From contig OZ176052.1 of NCBI GenBank assembly GCA_964247055.1, positions 10,168,001-10,232,000 of the forward strand: a DNA stretch of 64,000 nucleotides, in the 5' to 3' direction. The translations under genes and the position numbers were made by a program. The notes beneath the pieces are model-generated. The model made no database searches. It had not been told where the DNA came from and saw only the letters and a program-made list of their open reading frames with translations. Source of the stretch: Paragordius varius. Taxonomy: Eukaryota > Nematomorpha. Positions 51,844 through 64,000 of the stretch are shown piece after piece. The stretch's first letter is position 1; every line of letters starts with the position of its first letter.

Positions 51844-52960
51844 TGCCAAAAATGAATAAAGAAAAAGTAGTGTAGTTTAATTAGGAAATATTCACACATA
51901 AGCGCATATAATTGTAAGAATGCTGATTCATTTGCAGGCAATTATGTATAATGTGAATACTTGAGGGCAAACTCTCCAATCACACAAAATAATACACATG
52001 AATAAATTAAAAATGGGGGCCAATGTAAATATTTTTAAAAATATTTTTTTTGTTAAACCTCATTAAATTTAATAATCTTATGCCATGATACCTTGGAATA
52101 AAGTAGCAACATATAAATATCGATTTTATGTAAATTTTTTCGTTAACGACTTAATTTTCATAGTTATAATTGTATTTAGGGTTTAATATTTTTGATAATA
52201 AGCTTTTGGGCTGTGGGCGCCTACATTATTTAAAAATCATAATAGTTATGTATAAATGATGCAATGGCCTCTAACTACACTTTATAAAGAACCGCTTATA
52301 TTTTTTTATAATATTTTAACACAAAGTATACAAATCGGCTTTTAAACATTGATATTTTTGGGGATGTTTTTTTAATTATTGATGTATTATAAACATATAA
52401 ATATATTAACGTTGCCGGATAACAAATACCAAAATAATACAAATTAAACGGTTAATAAAAATAGTTACTGTGTAATAATTTAATACCGATTTAACCAAAT
52501 GAGGATGCAGCGGCGTAGCTAATGGGGGGGCTGATGCACCAGGAGCCATAGTTGAAGGGGCACCGAATTTTGAAAAAAATTAATTTTATTTCAAAAAAAT
52601 AGTATATAAAAGTTATTATTTTAAATTATATATAAAAATCACCCATTTATGAGTGGTCATGACGATAATTTGATTATTATTATAAAAACTGGAGGTTGTA
52701 TGGAGGGGGGCGCCATCACGGATTCATGCACCGGGCGCCAGAAATGCAAGGTAGGCTTTAAGACGTCAATGAAAAGTACGCAAACCTTACAGGTATTTTA
52801 TCTAACACTTAACTAACACCCACAATTTGTATTTCCCAAAAAACTGGTGACTTCCTTTATCATTCGGTAATCATATCAAATTTTGTGCGGGAACACGCAT
52901 TACCATAAGAAAAAAGGCTGTTGAAAGTTATTGTTTGTAAGTAAAAACAGATGGGGAGCA
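51844..52960. other. Spacer with a short G-rich repeat-like patch
   Basis: AT-rich DNA upstream of the phosphatase gene. Between 52507 and 52755 there are GC-rich blocks, CAGCGGCGTAGCTAATGGGG and GGGGGGCGCCATCACGGATT with a shared CATGCACC/GATGCACC motif. They look like the ends of an old mobile element, but I could not define its borders. Confidence 0.4.
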
Positions 52961-52989
52961 TAATATATCGATTGACATATGTGAAACAT

Positions 52990-53770
52990 GGTATTGAATA
53001 TTGAAAGTTATTAATTCGTGTAAAAGAGTGGGAGCTCTGGTAGACCACACAACTGAAAAAAAATGCAAAGGTTATTCGACTGAAAAACGAATATTGGCCG
53101 GAGGGGTTCACAAAAAAATCAATAGGTTTCAACTAGCAATGGGGATTAATATCGGTAAATGGGCTCCACACAATTTGAGTGAACGTCAAAACAAAATTTG
53201 CAAAGTACTAGCGAAATCCTGGTTTGCATAAAATTGGATCTGTGATGAGAAATGGCTATTTTATAAATCCAAATCGGAAAAATTGTAACTTTTGGCTCGC
53301 TACGCCCCATTAACACCAATGCCAAATCGCTTTAGCAGAAAAATGCGCTGCTGGCGGGACTAAAGCGGTATGAACTTTTAAGGTCCCGTGAAATTGTTAA
53401 TACGCAATACTATCGCTATCAAAGACCTAATTAAAACCTCCATTAATTCAAAAACTACCGGATTGAGTCATAAAATGGCAAGTGATTTTGTTACATGATA
53501 ATGCGTCTCACAGAGCAAAACAGTGAAAGTAACCTTAAATTGTTTCGATATGAAATTTTTCCTATCCGCTGAACTCTCCTAAGCTGGCGCCATCTGACTA
53601 TTTGCATCAGCACTTCATTAATTCCGAAGACGTCGCAATTGGCTTTACGAATGTTCTGCAATTAATTTGCCTCGGTATTTATATACTTACTGCCTGAGAG
53701 AGGGGCAAATGTGGAGAAGCCAATGGATAATATCTGGTATAAAATTAATAATTGATTTTATTTCAAAACT
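52990..53770 (+). pseudogene. Mariner transposase fossil
   Basis: The reading follows a mariner transposase in changing frames. WAPHNLSERQ corresponds to the conserved WVPHDLNERQ, ICDEKWLFY to TGDEKWIYY (first catalytic Asp), LHDNASHRAK to LHDNAPSHTA (second Asp), and LNSPKLAPSDY to PPYSPDLAPSDY (third Asp, D34D type). Several stops and frame shifts make it inactive. Terminal inverted repeats were not identified. Confidence 0.8.
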
Positions 53771-53929
53771 TTTATTAATGAACGGGTATAAATCAAAACG
53801 AATTGTTAGGAAAATCTCAAAGGTAGCTTTAATACAATCGACGCTTTCAGAGAAATGTAAATGACAATTTTTAATTGAAGGCCCATACTTTCTACGGAAA
53901 ATGCCAACCTTTACATTTTTATCATATTA

Positions 53930-55066
53930 CAGTCATGTCTATATAGAATTGTCAGAAATTCGTATTTAAATGATTATAATTTTTTTTTAATTGTTTTGAT
54001 GTTTGATATGTCAACTTTCAACATGCGAATTTTTAAGCCTTAATATAATAATAGCCTATTTATTGTAAGAATTTTTAATTTATAATTAAATGTTGCAAAA
54101 TATTATTCTTGAACGTTTTATCTACAACATGCGCATGTAATTTATGATAACCAAGTTTGATATTTGTTTTCATTTTCTAGGGGTTTTTAACATGCACTTA
54201 AAATATAAACTAAACTCAAGCAGATGTCCATTTAATCTCTATATATATATATATATATATAAAGAAATAAATCATAAATCTAGAGTTATTTTAAAAAATT
54301 ATGAATATCAACGATAACCCATTATTTCTTCTTTGCTCGGCAGCTAGTGTACTTGAAGGTTTATATTAAAAAATAAAAATTCAGAACGAAATCCAATATT
54401 AAAGGAAAACATAGCTCCCTCAGTTTATACTAAGTTTAATAATAGTTTGCGATAATGCACCTATTCACAAAGCCGCGGTGGTATGTGAGCTAAGGAATAA
54501 AATTGTTTATTTACCTCCATATTCGCCACAACTGAATCCCATTGAATGTTTTTTTCATGAGATTAAACATCAATATGATAAAATACCCCGGTGTAGTACC
54601 CCTCTAGAGCAGCATAACAAAATTGCAACACTTTGCTAAGAGAGAAGGGAAAAAAATCTAAAAAAATTTATAATTCTTCACATATTTTGTTGGAATGTAT
54701 ACAAAGAAAACCCCTAGAAAATGAAAACAATTATAAATTTATTTAAATATTATAATTATCAAAAGATATTTTTATCTTTTAAATTATATTTTGGTTATGT
54801 GTGTTTAAACTCTGAGTTAATAAAATTTTATAATTAATATTTTACAAAAGATAAAAATTACAATATGCGCATGTTGTGCATCAAGAATAATATTTTGCAA
54901 TATCTTTTAATTATAAATTAAAAATTCTTACAATAAATAGGCTATTATTATTTTAAGGCTTAAAAATGCGCATGTTGAAAGTTGACATATCAAACATCAA
55001 AACAATTAAAAAAAAATTATAATCATTTAAATACGAATTTCTGACAATTCTATATAGACATGACTG
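53930..55066 (+). mobile_element. Tc1/mariner-superfamily element with ~200-bp terminal inverted repeats, internally deleted
   Basis: The element is 1,137 bp, flanked by TA, with ends CAGTCATGTCTATATAGAAT and its exact inverse. The inverted repeats extend about 205 bp with few differences. Inside, only the C-terminal part of a DDE transposase remains (about 54430-54640): VCDNAPIHKAAVV, then VYLPPYSPQLNPIECFF. The spacing from the Asp of DNAPIH to the Glu of NPIE is about 30 residues, shorter than the usual 34 or so. The N-terminal DNA-binding part is absent. A (TA)n run is at 54237-54262. The near-identity of the arms suggests fairly recent activity in trans. Confidence 0.85.
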
Positions 55067-55689
55067 TAAGTGACAGATAGGGCAGAAGAATTTATTTTCT
55101 TAAGTAAAAATTACAAAATATTTTTGCTTGTTCTCAAACTTTGAGGAAATTTTTATTTTTGTGACAAATGATTTCTGAAAAATTGTATTTAATCGATTAA
55201 ATCCGTTTATAAATGATGAGCCAATGAAATTAATTGGAAGAAATTGATCGACCATGATCTGGAAATATAAATGGCCATAATTAAATTTTATTGAGTTAAA
55301 TATTTTCCAAAGTTATGATATTTTATCCAAGTGTGTATTTTACTTGGGTAATAGTTGTACTCAGGAGCTAAATTAAAAAGAGCATTTAACTATAATAAAC
55401 AAATTATTTGGAACCATTATGGATTTAATGTGGTCTCATGCCCCTTTAAAAAAAACGTAAGAAATATTTTTGGAGACTTGTTTTTTTGTGCAAAACGCTA
55501 ATTTTCCGGTGAATAAAAAAAATTCCACCATGATTGGCGCATTCACACATCCATAAAAAGTATCCATTATTATATTTCCGCCCTCAGATGATTTTAAAAC
55601 AAGTTTTGACTTTATTAAAAATCACGCTATATTTGTCGCATTTACACGCTTATAAATCTGATATGCAGAATAATCTATATATTTATAAA
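55067..55689. other. AT-rich spacer
   Basis: No gene is recognised. A plus-strand open frame at 55534-55773 runs into the repeat unit and has no family resemblance. Confidence 0.45.
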
Positions 55690-56175
55690 AATGGAAAGTG
55701 TGGCTTTGTGATCTGTTTCCGGAAAACCGGTAGATTCATTCAAATCCAAACATCAAAAAAATATAATTATTAATGCCCGACATTAGCTTCGCCCTTTTTT
55801 TGAAATAGGCCCCCAGTTCGGGCCCACCCCGTGTGTAAAACGGTTTTTTTTGAAAACAGAAGTCCACAAAAATCGTGTCTTTTAGACAATTTTTCGGAGA
55901 ACGTGTTGGACCATTCATTTTCAAATATGATGTTTGTTTATTTATTTTCGATTGCGCCGAACATAGTCGGCTCGCTTTTTTAATTTAGGCCCTCTTTTTA
56001 CCTGCTCCCCCCGTAAAATGCCACTGTTTTCAAAAAACAAAGTCCACAAAAATAAAGTTTTAAATCTATGTTTCGCCCAAGGTATGAAACCGTAAAAATT
56101 CAATAAATTCCACGTATTCCCTGTTAAAAAGCAAACATTTAAATCAAGCGTTTTTTTGATGATAGCTGCTGGGTA
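55690..56175 (-). repeat. 450-bp dispersed repeat unit (copy B)
   Basis: This is the inverse of copy A, from TTTGTGATCTGTTTCCGGAA through CGGGCCCACCCCGTGTGTAA, CTCCCCCCGTAAAATGCCAC and CCACGTATTCCCTGTTAAAA to GATGATAGCTGCTGGGTAAG. It is followed head-to-tail by copy C. Confidence 0.85.
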
Positions 56176-56209
56176 AGGAGCTACCCGCTAAATACTGATC
56201 CGTCATGTG

Positions 56210-56575
56210 GCCATGTGTTTCCGGAAAACCGGTAGACCCATTCGAATCCAAACATCGAAAAAATATAATCATTAATAAATGCCCCGACAATAGCTTCGCC
56301 CTTTTTTGAAATAGGCCCCCAATTCGGGCCCACACCGTGTGAAAAACGTTTTTTTTGAAAACAGAAGTCCACAAAAATCGTGTCTTTGAGACAATTTTCC
56401 GAAGAACGTGTTGGACCATTCATTTCAAATTTGTTTACTTATTTTCGATTGCGCCGAACATCGACTCGCTTTTTTAATTTAGGCCCTCTTTTTACCTGCC
56501 CCACCGTAAAATGCCACTTTTTTCAAAAAACAAAGTCCACAAAAATAATTTTTTAAATCTATTTTTCACCCATGT
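56210..56575 (-). repeat. 450-bp dispersed repeat unit (copy C)
   Basis: It starts at TGTGTTTCCGGAAAACCGGT and follows copy B in the same order to CAAAGTCCACAAAAATAATT and TTTTTCACCCA. The last part of the unit (the block ending GATGATAGCTGC) is missing, so the copy is truncated. Copies B and C form a tandem pair separated by about 35 bp. Confidence 0.85.
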
Positions 56576-59272
56576 AAACAATATATTAGTATGAATGCAC
56601 CGTTTTAAAATTCCTATGAGATCACAGCTATTAAATAATGTTTCGAAATAATCCATATATGTGGATCATATTGTCCCTTTTTTCAAATACAGCACGAGAA
56701 CGCTAGTAATGTATAAAAGAATAAATATGCATAAATTTTGATATTTAAAATATCAAAATAAGACATTCAATTATCATGGATGTCCGAAAAAAACCGGGTC
56801 GTAATAATGATGTACTTTTTACCAATAATTTAGAAGTGCTATTAAAATACAATCTTTTTAATTTAGCAAGCCCAAGTTTTAAGCTTTTCAAATTGAGAGC
56901 AGCCATCTAGATGTTGTGAAAACCTAATAAAGAGCCAAAATATTAATCTATTTTTGTTATTATTTATACAAAATTTCGTAAAATATTATATATTTTTACT
57001 TATGTATTGAAAATTTTAAATCCAAAAATTTAAATATATATTTTTTCAAAAAAGAGTCATAATGCGGACAATGACTCATATATTTTTTTCACAACCGGCG
57101 TCATTATGGGGGAAGGTCCACTGTAGCCTTTTTGATAATACGCCTACCAAATTAAGTTATTCATCAAAAATAAAATATTGATGGAAATTAAATGAAAACT
57201 TTATTACCTTTTGGCGTAAATTTTATTCCTAAGTGAACTTAAATTCGTTTTCTATTATTTAATATATTGGGACAAATTTAATAATTAGAATTCAGGCTTC
57301 TTAGTCGCATTTTACAAAAAATATTTTAAAAATTATAACATTAAAAAATCCTCATCTTAAACATTTAGCCGCCTTTTACGCTACAATAATAGTGGCATAT
57401 GACATATTAATGAGAATTCATTTATAACTTTAAACTTTTTATTTTGATTATAGAACTTTTGATATTTTAAAATCAGCGTTATCCAGTTGGTCAAAAGTTT
57501 GCATCCAATTTTAGACAAGATTATACAAAATTAGACAATTAAAAGCCTTTACATATGTATAAGTTTGATGAACTATTAAAAATATTATTTTTTATAACGG
57601 ATTATAAGGTTAAAGCTCTTAGCAAAAATATCTCAACGGTATTATACACATAAAAATCAAAACGTAATAAAGTGTTAATACAAATTCAGTTAATGTATTA
57701 ATATTTAATATTAAATCTATTAAGTTGGACAACGAACTTTTTACTACTAATTATAACTGGTGATATTTATAAAGGGGAGTTCCTTTTTTACTGTCCGGGT
57801 AATTGTTTTTGCAAAACAATTTTGATTCCCGCTTTATTGTTTCTATAAAAAGAACATTAATTAAATTTACATATATTATTATAATTGGAAGACAATGCGA
57901 AAAGAGTATAACTAAAATTTGATTGTGCGCCATTCTGTAATATAAATAACAAGTTTTTTGTTAAAAATACATATAAAAATAAAAAATGAAAAAATCATTT
58001 TATAAAACCGGTTGAAACCAAGGTTCCGATTCTAAAGAAAATAATGCCAGTTCAACGATAATGGTTACGTCAATCTGCTCCTCACACAACGCAGTAATTA
58101 TTAAAAAGAATAATTATGGATAGAATAGGCCCTGAACTTTTTGATTTAAAAAAGTGGTTATAAGCACATTTGATTTTTACACTGAATACAAATTATGTTA
58201 ACATTTTTTTAAAATGAAAATTGACGATTATCCATAATATACAATGTCGAATATATTAAATGTTAAAAAAATTATATATATATCAGTCCTTCAATTCGAA
58301 TTGGAGTCGTTGGATAGCCAAGGCTTGATAAAAATAAAATATTTTAAAATATTGGAATTAAAATTGAACCATGGCAAAAGTTTGCACTCATATAACATGA
58401 ACCAAAATATAAAAAAAATCATTTTTAAAATACCTAATATTATCTATTGAGATCTAAATCAAGTAAAAATTTACCAAAAAATGACATGTGTGCTTAAACT
58501 AAATAAAAATAATGCAGATTAAAGCACTTTTCTGTTTATAGGACAACATAAGAGATGTTCATATAATTAATTATTTTTTTGTTAATTTTAACAGTATCTT
58601 CTGCATTTTTGGCATTTTAATTACCCAATATTTAATAAATTTATCATGCCGTAGATGAAAAAACACTATTTAAATAAAAATGACGACAAAATATTTTGAT
58701 GTGGAACTTTTTTTACAAAACAAAATTTATTAATTTATTTAGAATTGGAGGATAAATTAAAATTGGCACCGGCCGCTTTAATAGCTTTTACTAATATCAT
58801 TAAATTAGTTTCGGGTAACCAGATATCTCCATTTTGAACGAAGAGTAAGCTGTTAAAAGAGTAAATATACGCGGCAATATTTTTAACCCATAACCATTAT
58901 TTACTGCAGTAGCTTTTTTAAGTATATGAATTATATTTTGGTGACGTGACTATCATACCTTTTAAGGATCAAAACAAGCGGCAATCCTCTACATTATGTT
59001 AAATTTTTTGACTATAAAATATAAATTTTTAGGAACTTTTAAATTCCAAAACTTAGTCATGATTTTAATATATTTTTACAATAATTTTATTTTAATTTAT
59101 GAGTTAAAAAACTTTCGATTACTAATTATATCGTTTAAATAATTATTTTTTAATTAAGTTCATGACTAATTTTATGAAAAAGACCAAGAGTTATGTATAA
59201 AAGATGTTTTTGTGTTATAGCGCAAATATATTGATCCACTGTTTTTCCATATGTGCCTTGCCTTATTATTAG
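56576..59272. other. AT-rich region upstream of the MAP4K gene
   Basis: It contains a copy of the dispersed fold-back family (about 58280-58760; arm remnant near GGATAGCCAAGGCTTGATAA, core near AAATGACGACAAAATATTTT). A minus-strand frame at 57751-57933 starts with a true ATG and a hydrophobic N-terminus (MAHNQILVILFSHCLPIIII). It might be a small membrane or secreted protein, but nothing else supports it. Confidence 0.4.
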
Positions 59273-62200
59273 ATGATAGCGCATCAAGCCCCTTCTGACT
59301 TAATACGAAATAATCCCCATGCCGATTTTGAATTAATTCAGAAGGTGGGAAGCGGGACTTATGGGGAAGTCTATAAAGTAATTCTAAATATCTATTTACA
59401 GGGCATTAATATGCACACTTCTGAATTAGCAGCCATAAAAATTGTTAAACTGGATCAAAGTATTTTATTATTTAATATAAGATGATGATTTAAAGTCGAT
59501 TCAGCAAGAAATTATGATGATGAAAGAATGTAAGCATCCAAATATAGTTGCATATATGGAAAGCTATATAAGGTATAATTATTTTATTTATTTTTTAGGC
59601 GAGACAAGCTTTGGATTTGTATGGAATATTGTGGTGGTGGATCCTTACAAGATATATATCACTGTAATAATACTGAAATATTTAGTTTCTTTATTGATAA
59701 GCTCTAAATATTTTTATATTGTAGTAATTGGTTGTCTGAATGAATCACAAATTGCGTATGTTTGTCGAGAAACTCTTAAGGGTCTTTATTACTTACATAG
59801 CCGAGGCAAAATGCACAGGGATATAAAAGTACATATTTTTTTTTCTTGCTGATCTTTATCTTATTATTTAAATCTTCCTAAAAAATATTAATCTATTTTT
59901 AACATATTCACATATATAGGGTGCAAACATTTTGTTAACCGACCAAGGAGATGTAAAGTTGGGTATAATATTTATAAATTATTCTTTAATATCTGGAAAA
60001 AGAAAATATTTTTTTTATTGTTTTAACATATATATATTTTGAATAATATATAGAAAAAGGATGTATCTTACGTTTTTTTGGATTATGGTCAAAGATTTAT
60101 TTGCAATAAAATTGATGTATATATAGATATATGATCAATAAGTTGTTAAATTTTACGATTTATTATTTTGTTAGTTTTCAACGCTTAGCCTTTTTTATAT
60201 TTTATTAAAGCAGGAAGGAGCAATATTTTTTCTAAAAAAATATGACCTTTATAATTATTGTAATTCTGTAAATAAATTCAAGCTGATTTCGGTGTCTCTG
60301 CTCAAATAACCCAAACCATTTGCAAAAGAAAATCCTTCATTGGCACACCTTATTGGTATACTATTAAATTTAATTTAATTTTTTTATAATAATTATTAAT
60401 TATTTGGATAATTGCAAAGTTAAACCTTTAACTTTGATTTTATTTATGATTATGTATTACCCCTGTTATCATAAATTAAATAGTATATGCGTTTATATTT
60501 TTAAGTTCGGTAAATTTTTTAATGATACTATATGTTTTATTTGGTGATACAGCTGAGTTTTAAAACGTGTTACAATTTTTAAAATAAAAGATGATATTTT
60601 TTAAAAAATTAGTATTTATTTTTATATTCAACTAATAGACATAATATTGTCGATATTAGATTTTGGATGCGCTTATAATATAAGATTTCGGTTTAAAAAC
60701 AAAAAATATTATTAAATATACCTGTTTCACCATATTTTTTTTTTATAAAATTTAGCGTTTTTTTTACTATTTAAAAAGTCCTTAAATTTAAAATTATTTT
60801 ACATCGATTTGTAGGATGGCCCCCGAAGTTGCCGCGGTGGAACGCAAAGGCGGTTATAACCAACAATGTGATATCTGGGCCGTTGGCATTACCGCTATTG
60901 AATTAGCTGAACTCCAACCCCCTATGTTTGAATTACATCCTATGCGGTAAAAAATACATTATTTTTTAGCTTCTTTACTACTCGTTTTTGTGTCATTTTT
61001 TTAATATTAGGTTAATCATCCGATATGATAATGTATTTTGTAGTAAACATTACAAAGGCAAAGTGTAAAAAACTAAATTAAAAATTTATTTATATAAGAA
61101 AACTATATTTAGACCTTGTTTTTATACCTATCGTTTTGGGTTTGCGAATTCAGGAATAGAGCCGTAAATTGGTAACACACTTAATTATATATTCAACCAT
61201 TGTAATCATTTAGCTCTAGATAAAATCGCAAAAAATATTTTATTATAAATATTAGTCTTTTTCATGTTTTTACTTTCTTTGTAATTTTAATTTTCACTGC
61301 ATATATTTTGAGTTTTTTCTTTACCTTATGTATAAATACTATTATTATATGATGATGAATAATTTTTTGCATATATATTTATTTAGGGCCCTTTTCCTCA
61401 TGTCCAAAAGTGGGTTCAAACCACCGACACTTAAAAACAAAATGAAATGGTAAATATAGAACTTCGTTTTTATTTACAAAAATATCATACATATATTTTT
61501 AAATGTTAAATATACTAAATACTTTTTTTGTTTTTTTTGTTACTATACAAAAATATTAAAAATAATAAATTAAAAACAATAATTGTGTTGGATTCCCACT
61601 AAACACCATATTTAAAATTAAAATACACTTTTTATAAAACATTGTTTTGATGTTCAGGTCCGTTGTATTTCAGAACTTTATCAAAGTTGCCTTGACCAAA
61701 AACCCACGTAAAAGACCCTCCGCCGACAAGTTATTAACGGTAATTTATTATTCGCAAATACAATGTATATAATCTTTATGTAACAGCTTACAGTCAAAAT
61801 ATTAGATTTTGGATCCTTATTTATTATTCTTATTGTAAAAATATATCTAGTTGATTTTAAAAATTTATAATCATTTTACAGTGTATTTATTATATTACAT
61901 TGCTAATTTTTCATTTAATGTTGTTAGCATTTATGGGAAACAGCAATATTATTATATGCATAATCTTTGCTTATTACACTATAATAGGGCAATTCGCAAT
62001 ACAATATATCAAAAAAGAAAGGAAATATTGTTTATTTAACATTTTGTTGCTTTTTCCATTCACTATTGTGTTGCATATTGCTAAATATAGTGTTAAATAA
62101 GCAACCATTAAAAAATATATTTTTTTCTAATCACCAACTTTAAAGCAAAAATATTTTTGTAAAAACTATTTGGCAACATTTATGATTAAATATTTTTATC

Positions 62201-63374
62201 CATGTTTTAGCATTCATTTGTACGGAATCCAAGCCTAAGTAATCGCCTGGGCCGTGATTTATTAGATCGTGTTAATAATCCTTCAAGGAAACAATCAGCA
62301 ATACCAACTCAAACTCCAGAACCCAAATCTGATATCCTTACCGGTTCTGGTAAAAATGGTAAATTTTGATGTTAATTTTTTCAGTTTATTTTGGAGATTG
62401 TTGATAATTTATATTTTTTAACTTTCAGTAGTACTCAAATCGCGGCCCTAAATTAATTATTTTTATTATTAGTGTAAATATTTGCGAATGTTTTAAACAG
62501 TTATAAACTTTCTATCAGTATCATATTGTGCACGACCCTTGCGACAAACGGCCCTTTAACTTTGTTTGGTGACCGTTTGAGGGTGGCTAAAATTCTAATT
62601 ATATGTTATTCAGTCGGTTTTTTTCGAATATAAGGAAGTCAAATTTTAAAATATTTGTGGGTAATGCGATGAAACTCTAGCTTGTATTCATGGGAAAATA
62701 GTTTTGACAAGACGATTTTTAACTTAGAATGTTGATTGAGGTGGGGGGGAAGCAATATAATAATAACATTTAAAGAGGCAAATAATTCACAGTGTTTTGA
62801 TATGTTTATAACCAAATCTTTGCAGAGTGAATAAGAGTTACAATTTTTATTAAAATAAAAGAGAAATTAAATATATTATTATTTGTATTAAATGGTCAAT
62901 ATATATATGACTTTTTATCTTATTTCAACAGAATCACTTTCAACTTCAACCCAATTAAATGATCAACCACACCACCAATTAGACCCTAAACAACTAATAG
63001 AAAGTAGAAGTCCCAAATTACGACAACCTATAATGGGTTTACCTCCTAGACCGATGCAATCGCCAGCCCTATATAAAGTTCGACATACCACTACCAATGA
63101 TGTTTCTGAACTAATTGAAAAACAAAATAATCAAACACCAAATAATACCAATTTTAACTCTAGTGATAATTCAATTGTTCATCAAATGAATATTTTACCT
63201 GTCAAAGATTTAAATTCTGCTATAATTGAGGGAAGTAATAAGGAAATTCCCCAAAATAGACACAGTTTTAATGGGAATTGGTGTACTCAGCCAAATGAAA
63301 TAAACAACAATTATAATGGTCAAGTTTTGAAAAATAGTGGTGATATAGTAATACCTGAAATGATGGATAATAAG
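59273..63374 (+). CDS. MAP4K3: MAP4K3-type germinal-centre kinase (5' part; continues beyond window)
   Basis: Twelve exons join in frame: 59273-59377, 59402-59459, 59482-59572, 59599-59663, 59725-59828, 59920-59962, 60283-60355, 60815-60946, 61387-61449, 61658-61739, 62211-62358 and 62932-63374 (469 codons so far). The N-terminal serine/threonine kinase domain is complete: glycine loop [32 protein letters not shown], catalytic MHRDIKGANILL, LADFGVS, the GCK signature [18 protein letters not shown] and [16 protein letters not shown]. Next come DLLDRVNNP, as in MAP4K3/5, and a Pro/Ser/Asn-rich linker. VERKGGYNQ and GVSAQIT favour MAP4K3 over MAP4K5. MAP4K3 acts upstream of JNK and of mTORC1 amino-acid signalling; the C-terminal citron-homology domain should lie past the window. 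The first three introns are 24, 22 and 26 nt; later ones reach 573 nt. The last exon ends with a good donor (AAG|GTTAAT), so the downstream stop is not the true end. Confidence 0.94.
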
Positions 63375-63433
63375 GTTAATTATTGTTTATATTTAATTTA
63401 AAAGAGATATATCAAATATTGCTAAATTTTGTA

Positions 63434-63722
63434 TACCATTTACAGTTCAAATTCACCCTTGAACAATTCAAATTCACCCTAAAAATAAAATATGTGTTTT
63501 CGAACTAATATAACTCATTATTATTTTAAAATATAACTTTATGGCATAATTAATTATTTTTTTCAGTATTATTTAATTTAAAACAAAATTTTATTTTATA
63601 AAAATATATTAAAATATAGGTAATTTTAATCTTAAAAAACATATTATTTATTTGAGGGCGAATTTGAATTGTTCAAGGGTGAATTTGAATTGTTTAAGGG
63701 TAAATTTGAACTGTAAATGGTA
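63434..63722. mobile_element. TA-flanked MITE, TIR TACCATTTACAG (copy 2)
   Basis: The 289-bp element begins TACCATTTACAGTTCAAATT, ends AATTTGAACTGTAAATGGTA and is bordered by TA on both sides. The inverted repeats carry reiterated TTCAAATTCACCCT motifs. It is the same family as 10553-10787 and sits in the intron after the last visible kinase exon. A further stray piece (GATTCACCCTTAAACATTTT) lies at about 63824-63843. Confidence 0.82.
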
Positions 63723-64000
63723 TATTATACTAGAATTTAATTCACATTTGAACACTATATATTCATATTTAACCATTTTTAATTTTAATTACTCTCAATT
63801 AAATTCTCCCCTCAATGCTTACAGATTCACCCTTAAACATTTTTGAATGGTTATTTTGATCATATGCTATTTAACACAAATTTTTTTATATAATTGAGAT
63901 TAAATACTTGTGTTGACCATAATTTAACCAATTTTTGCTTTTGCACTTTATTCTCTTTTATTATGATTTATTTCAAATATAAATATTTTTTTAGCTATTC

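Noticed and set aside
52507-52755. Possible SINE or DNA-transposon ends (CAGCGGCGTAGC)
   Set aside because: I could not find a matching inverse end or a second copy, so the borders cannot be set.
57751-57933. Small hydrophobic ORF with an apparent 28-nt intron
   Set aside because: Removing the apparent intron brings an immediate stop, and without it there is no supporting context. Mentioned only within the region entry.

Overview
The window is AT-rich eukaryotic DNA from an animal. The supporting genes are a death-domain/immunoglobulin paracaspase (MALT1 type), a CUB-trypsin, a MAP4K, ANP32, a tartrate-resistant-type acid phosphatase and an SLC25A44 carrier. Introns are clearly bimodal. At least eleven are only 21-29 nt long (GT...AG with a T-rich TTTTAG-like 3' end), while others in the same genes run from a few hundred bases to 4.2 kb. 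There are about nine to ten genes in 64 kb, all with short or absent detectable UTRs. Ultra-short introns in a strongly AT-rich metazoan genome point to a reduced parasitic animal such as a mesozoan (Orthonectida or Dicyemida). That identification is inference, since no marker gene settles it.

Layout, left to right. 1.7 kb: a tiny secreted-peptide gene on the minus strand. 2.35-8.44 kb (minus): an 11-exon paracaspase. 8.50-12.19 kb (plus, diverging from the paracaspase with 52 bp between the start codons): a PH-domain protein with a long glycine-rich tail. 12.2-16.0 kb: repeats, a fold-back element and a GC-rich island. 16.03-18.30 kb (plus): intronless UTP6 with one frame break near its 5' end. 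18.60-23.56 kb (plus): CUB-trypsin. 23.6-28.4 kb: gene-poor, with an hAT-like MITE. 28.54-30.82 kb (plus): KTI12. 31.14-37.34 kb (minus): SLC25A44, whose last intron carries a nearly complete LINE. 37.3-41.8 kb: LINE debris and otherwise empty DNA. 41.78-44.26 kb (minus): ANP32. 44.3-48.5 kb: a repeat unit and otherwise empty DNA. 48.52-51.84 kb (minus): purple acid phosphatase. 51.8-59.3 kb: a mariner fossil, a Tc1/mariner-like element with about 200-bp inverted repeats and two more copies of the 450-bp repeat unit. 59.27 kb to the end (plus): the 5' two-thirds of a MAP4K3-type kinase whose C-terminal part lies beyond the window.

The genes are unrelated housekeeping and signalling genes, not an operon or island. 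UTP6 (rRNA processing), KTI12 (Elongator/tRNA modification) and ANP32 (nuclear/chromatin) are core functions. The paracaspase and MAP4K are signalling, and the CUB-trypsin and acid phosphatase are secreted or luminal enzymes. The points most worth a second look are the micro-introns, the paracaspase domain order (three Ig domains before the protease and none after), the small secreted peptide with a RALF-like motif, the PH-glycine-rich protein, a metal-ligand substitution in the phosphatase, and several TA-flanked fold-back families in introns. All coordinates come from reading the sequence by eye, and the exon joins were checked by reading-frame arithmetic.
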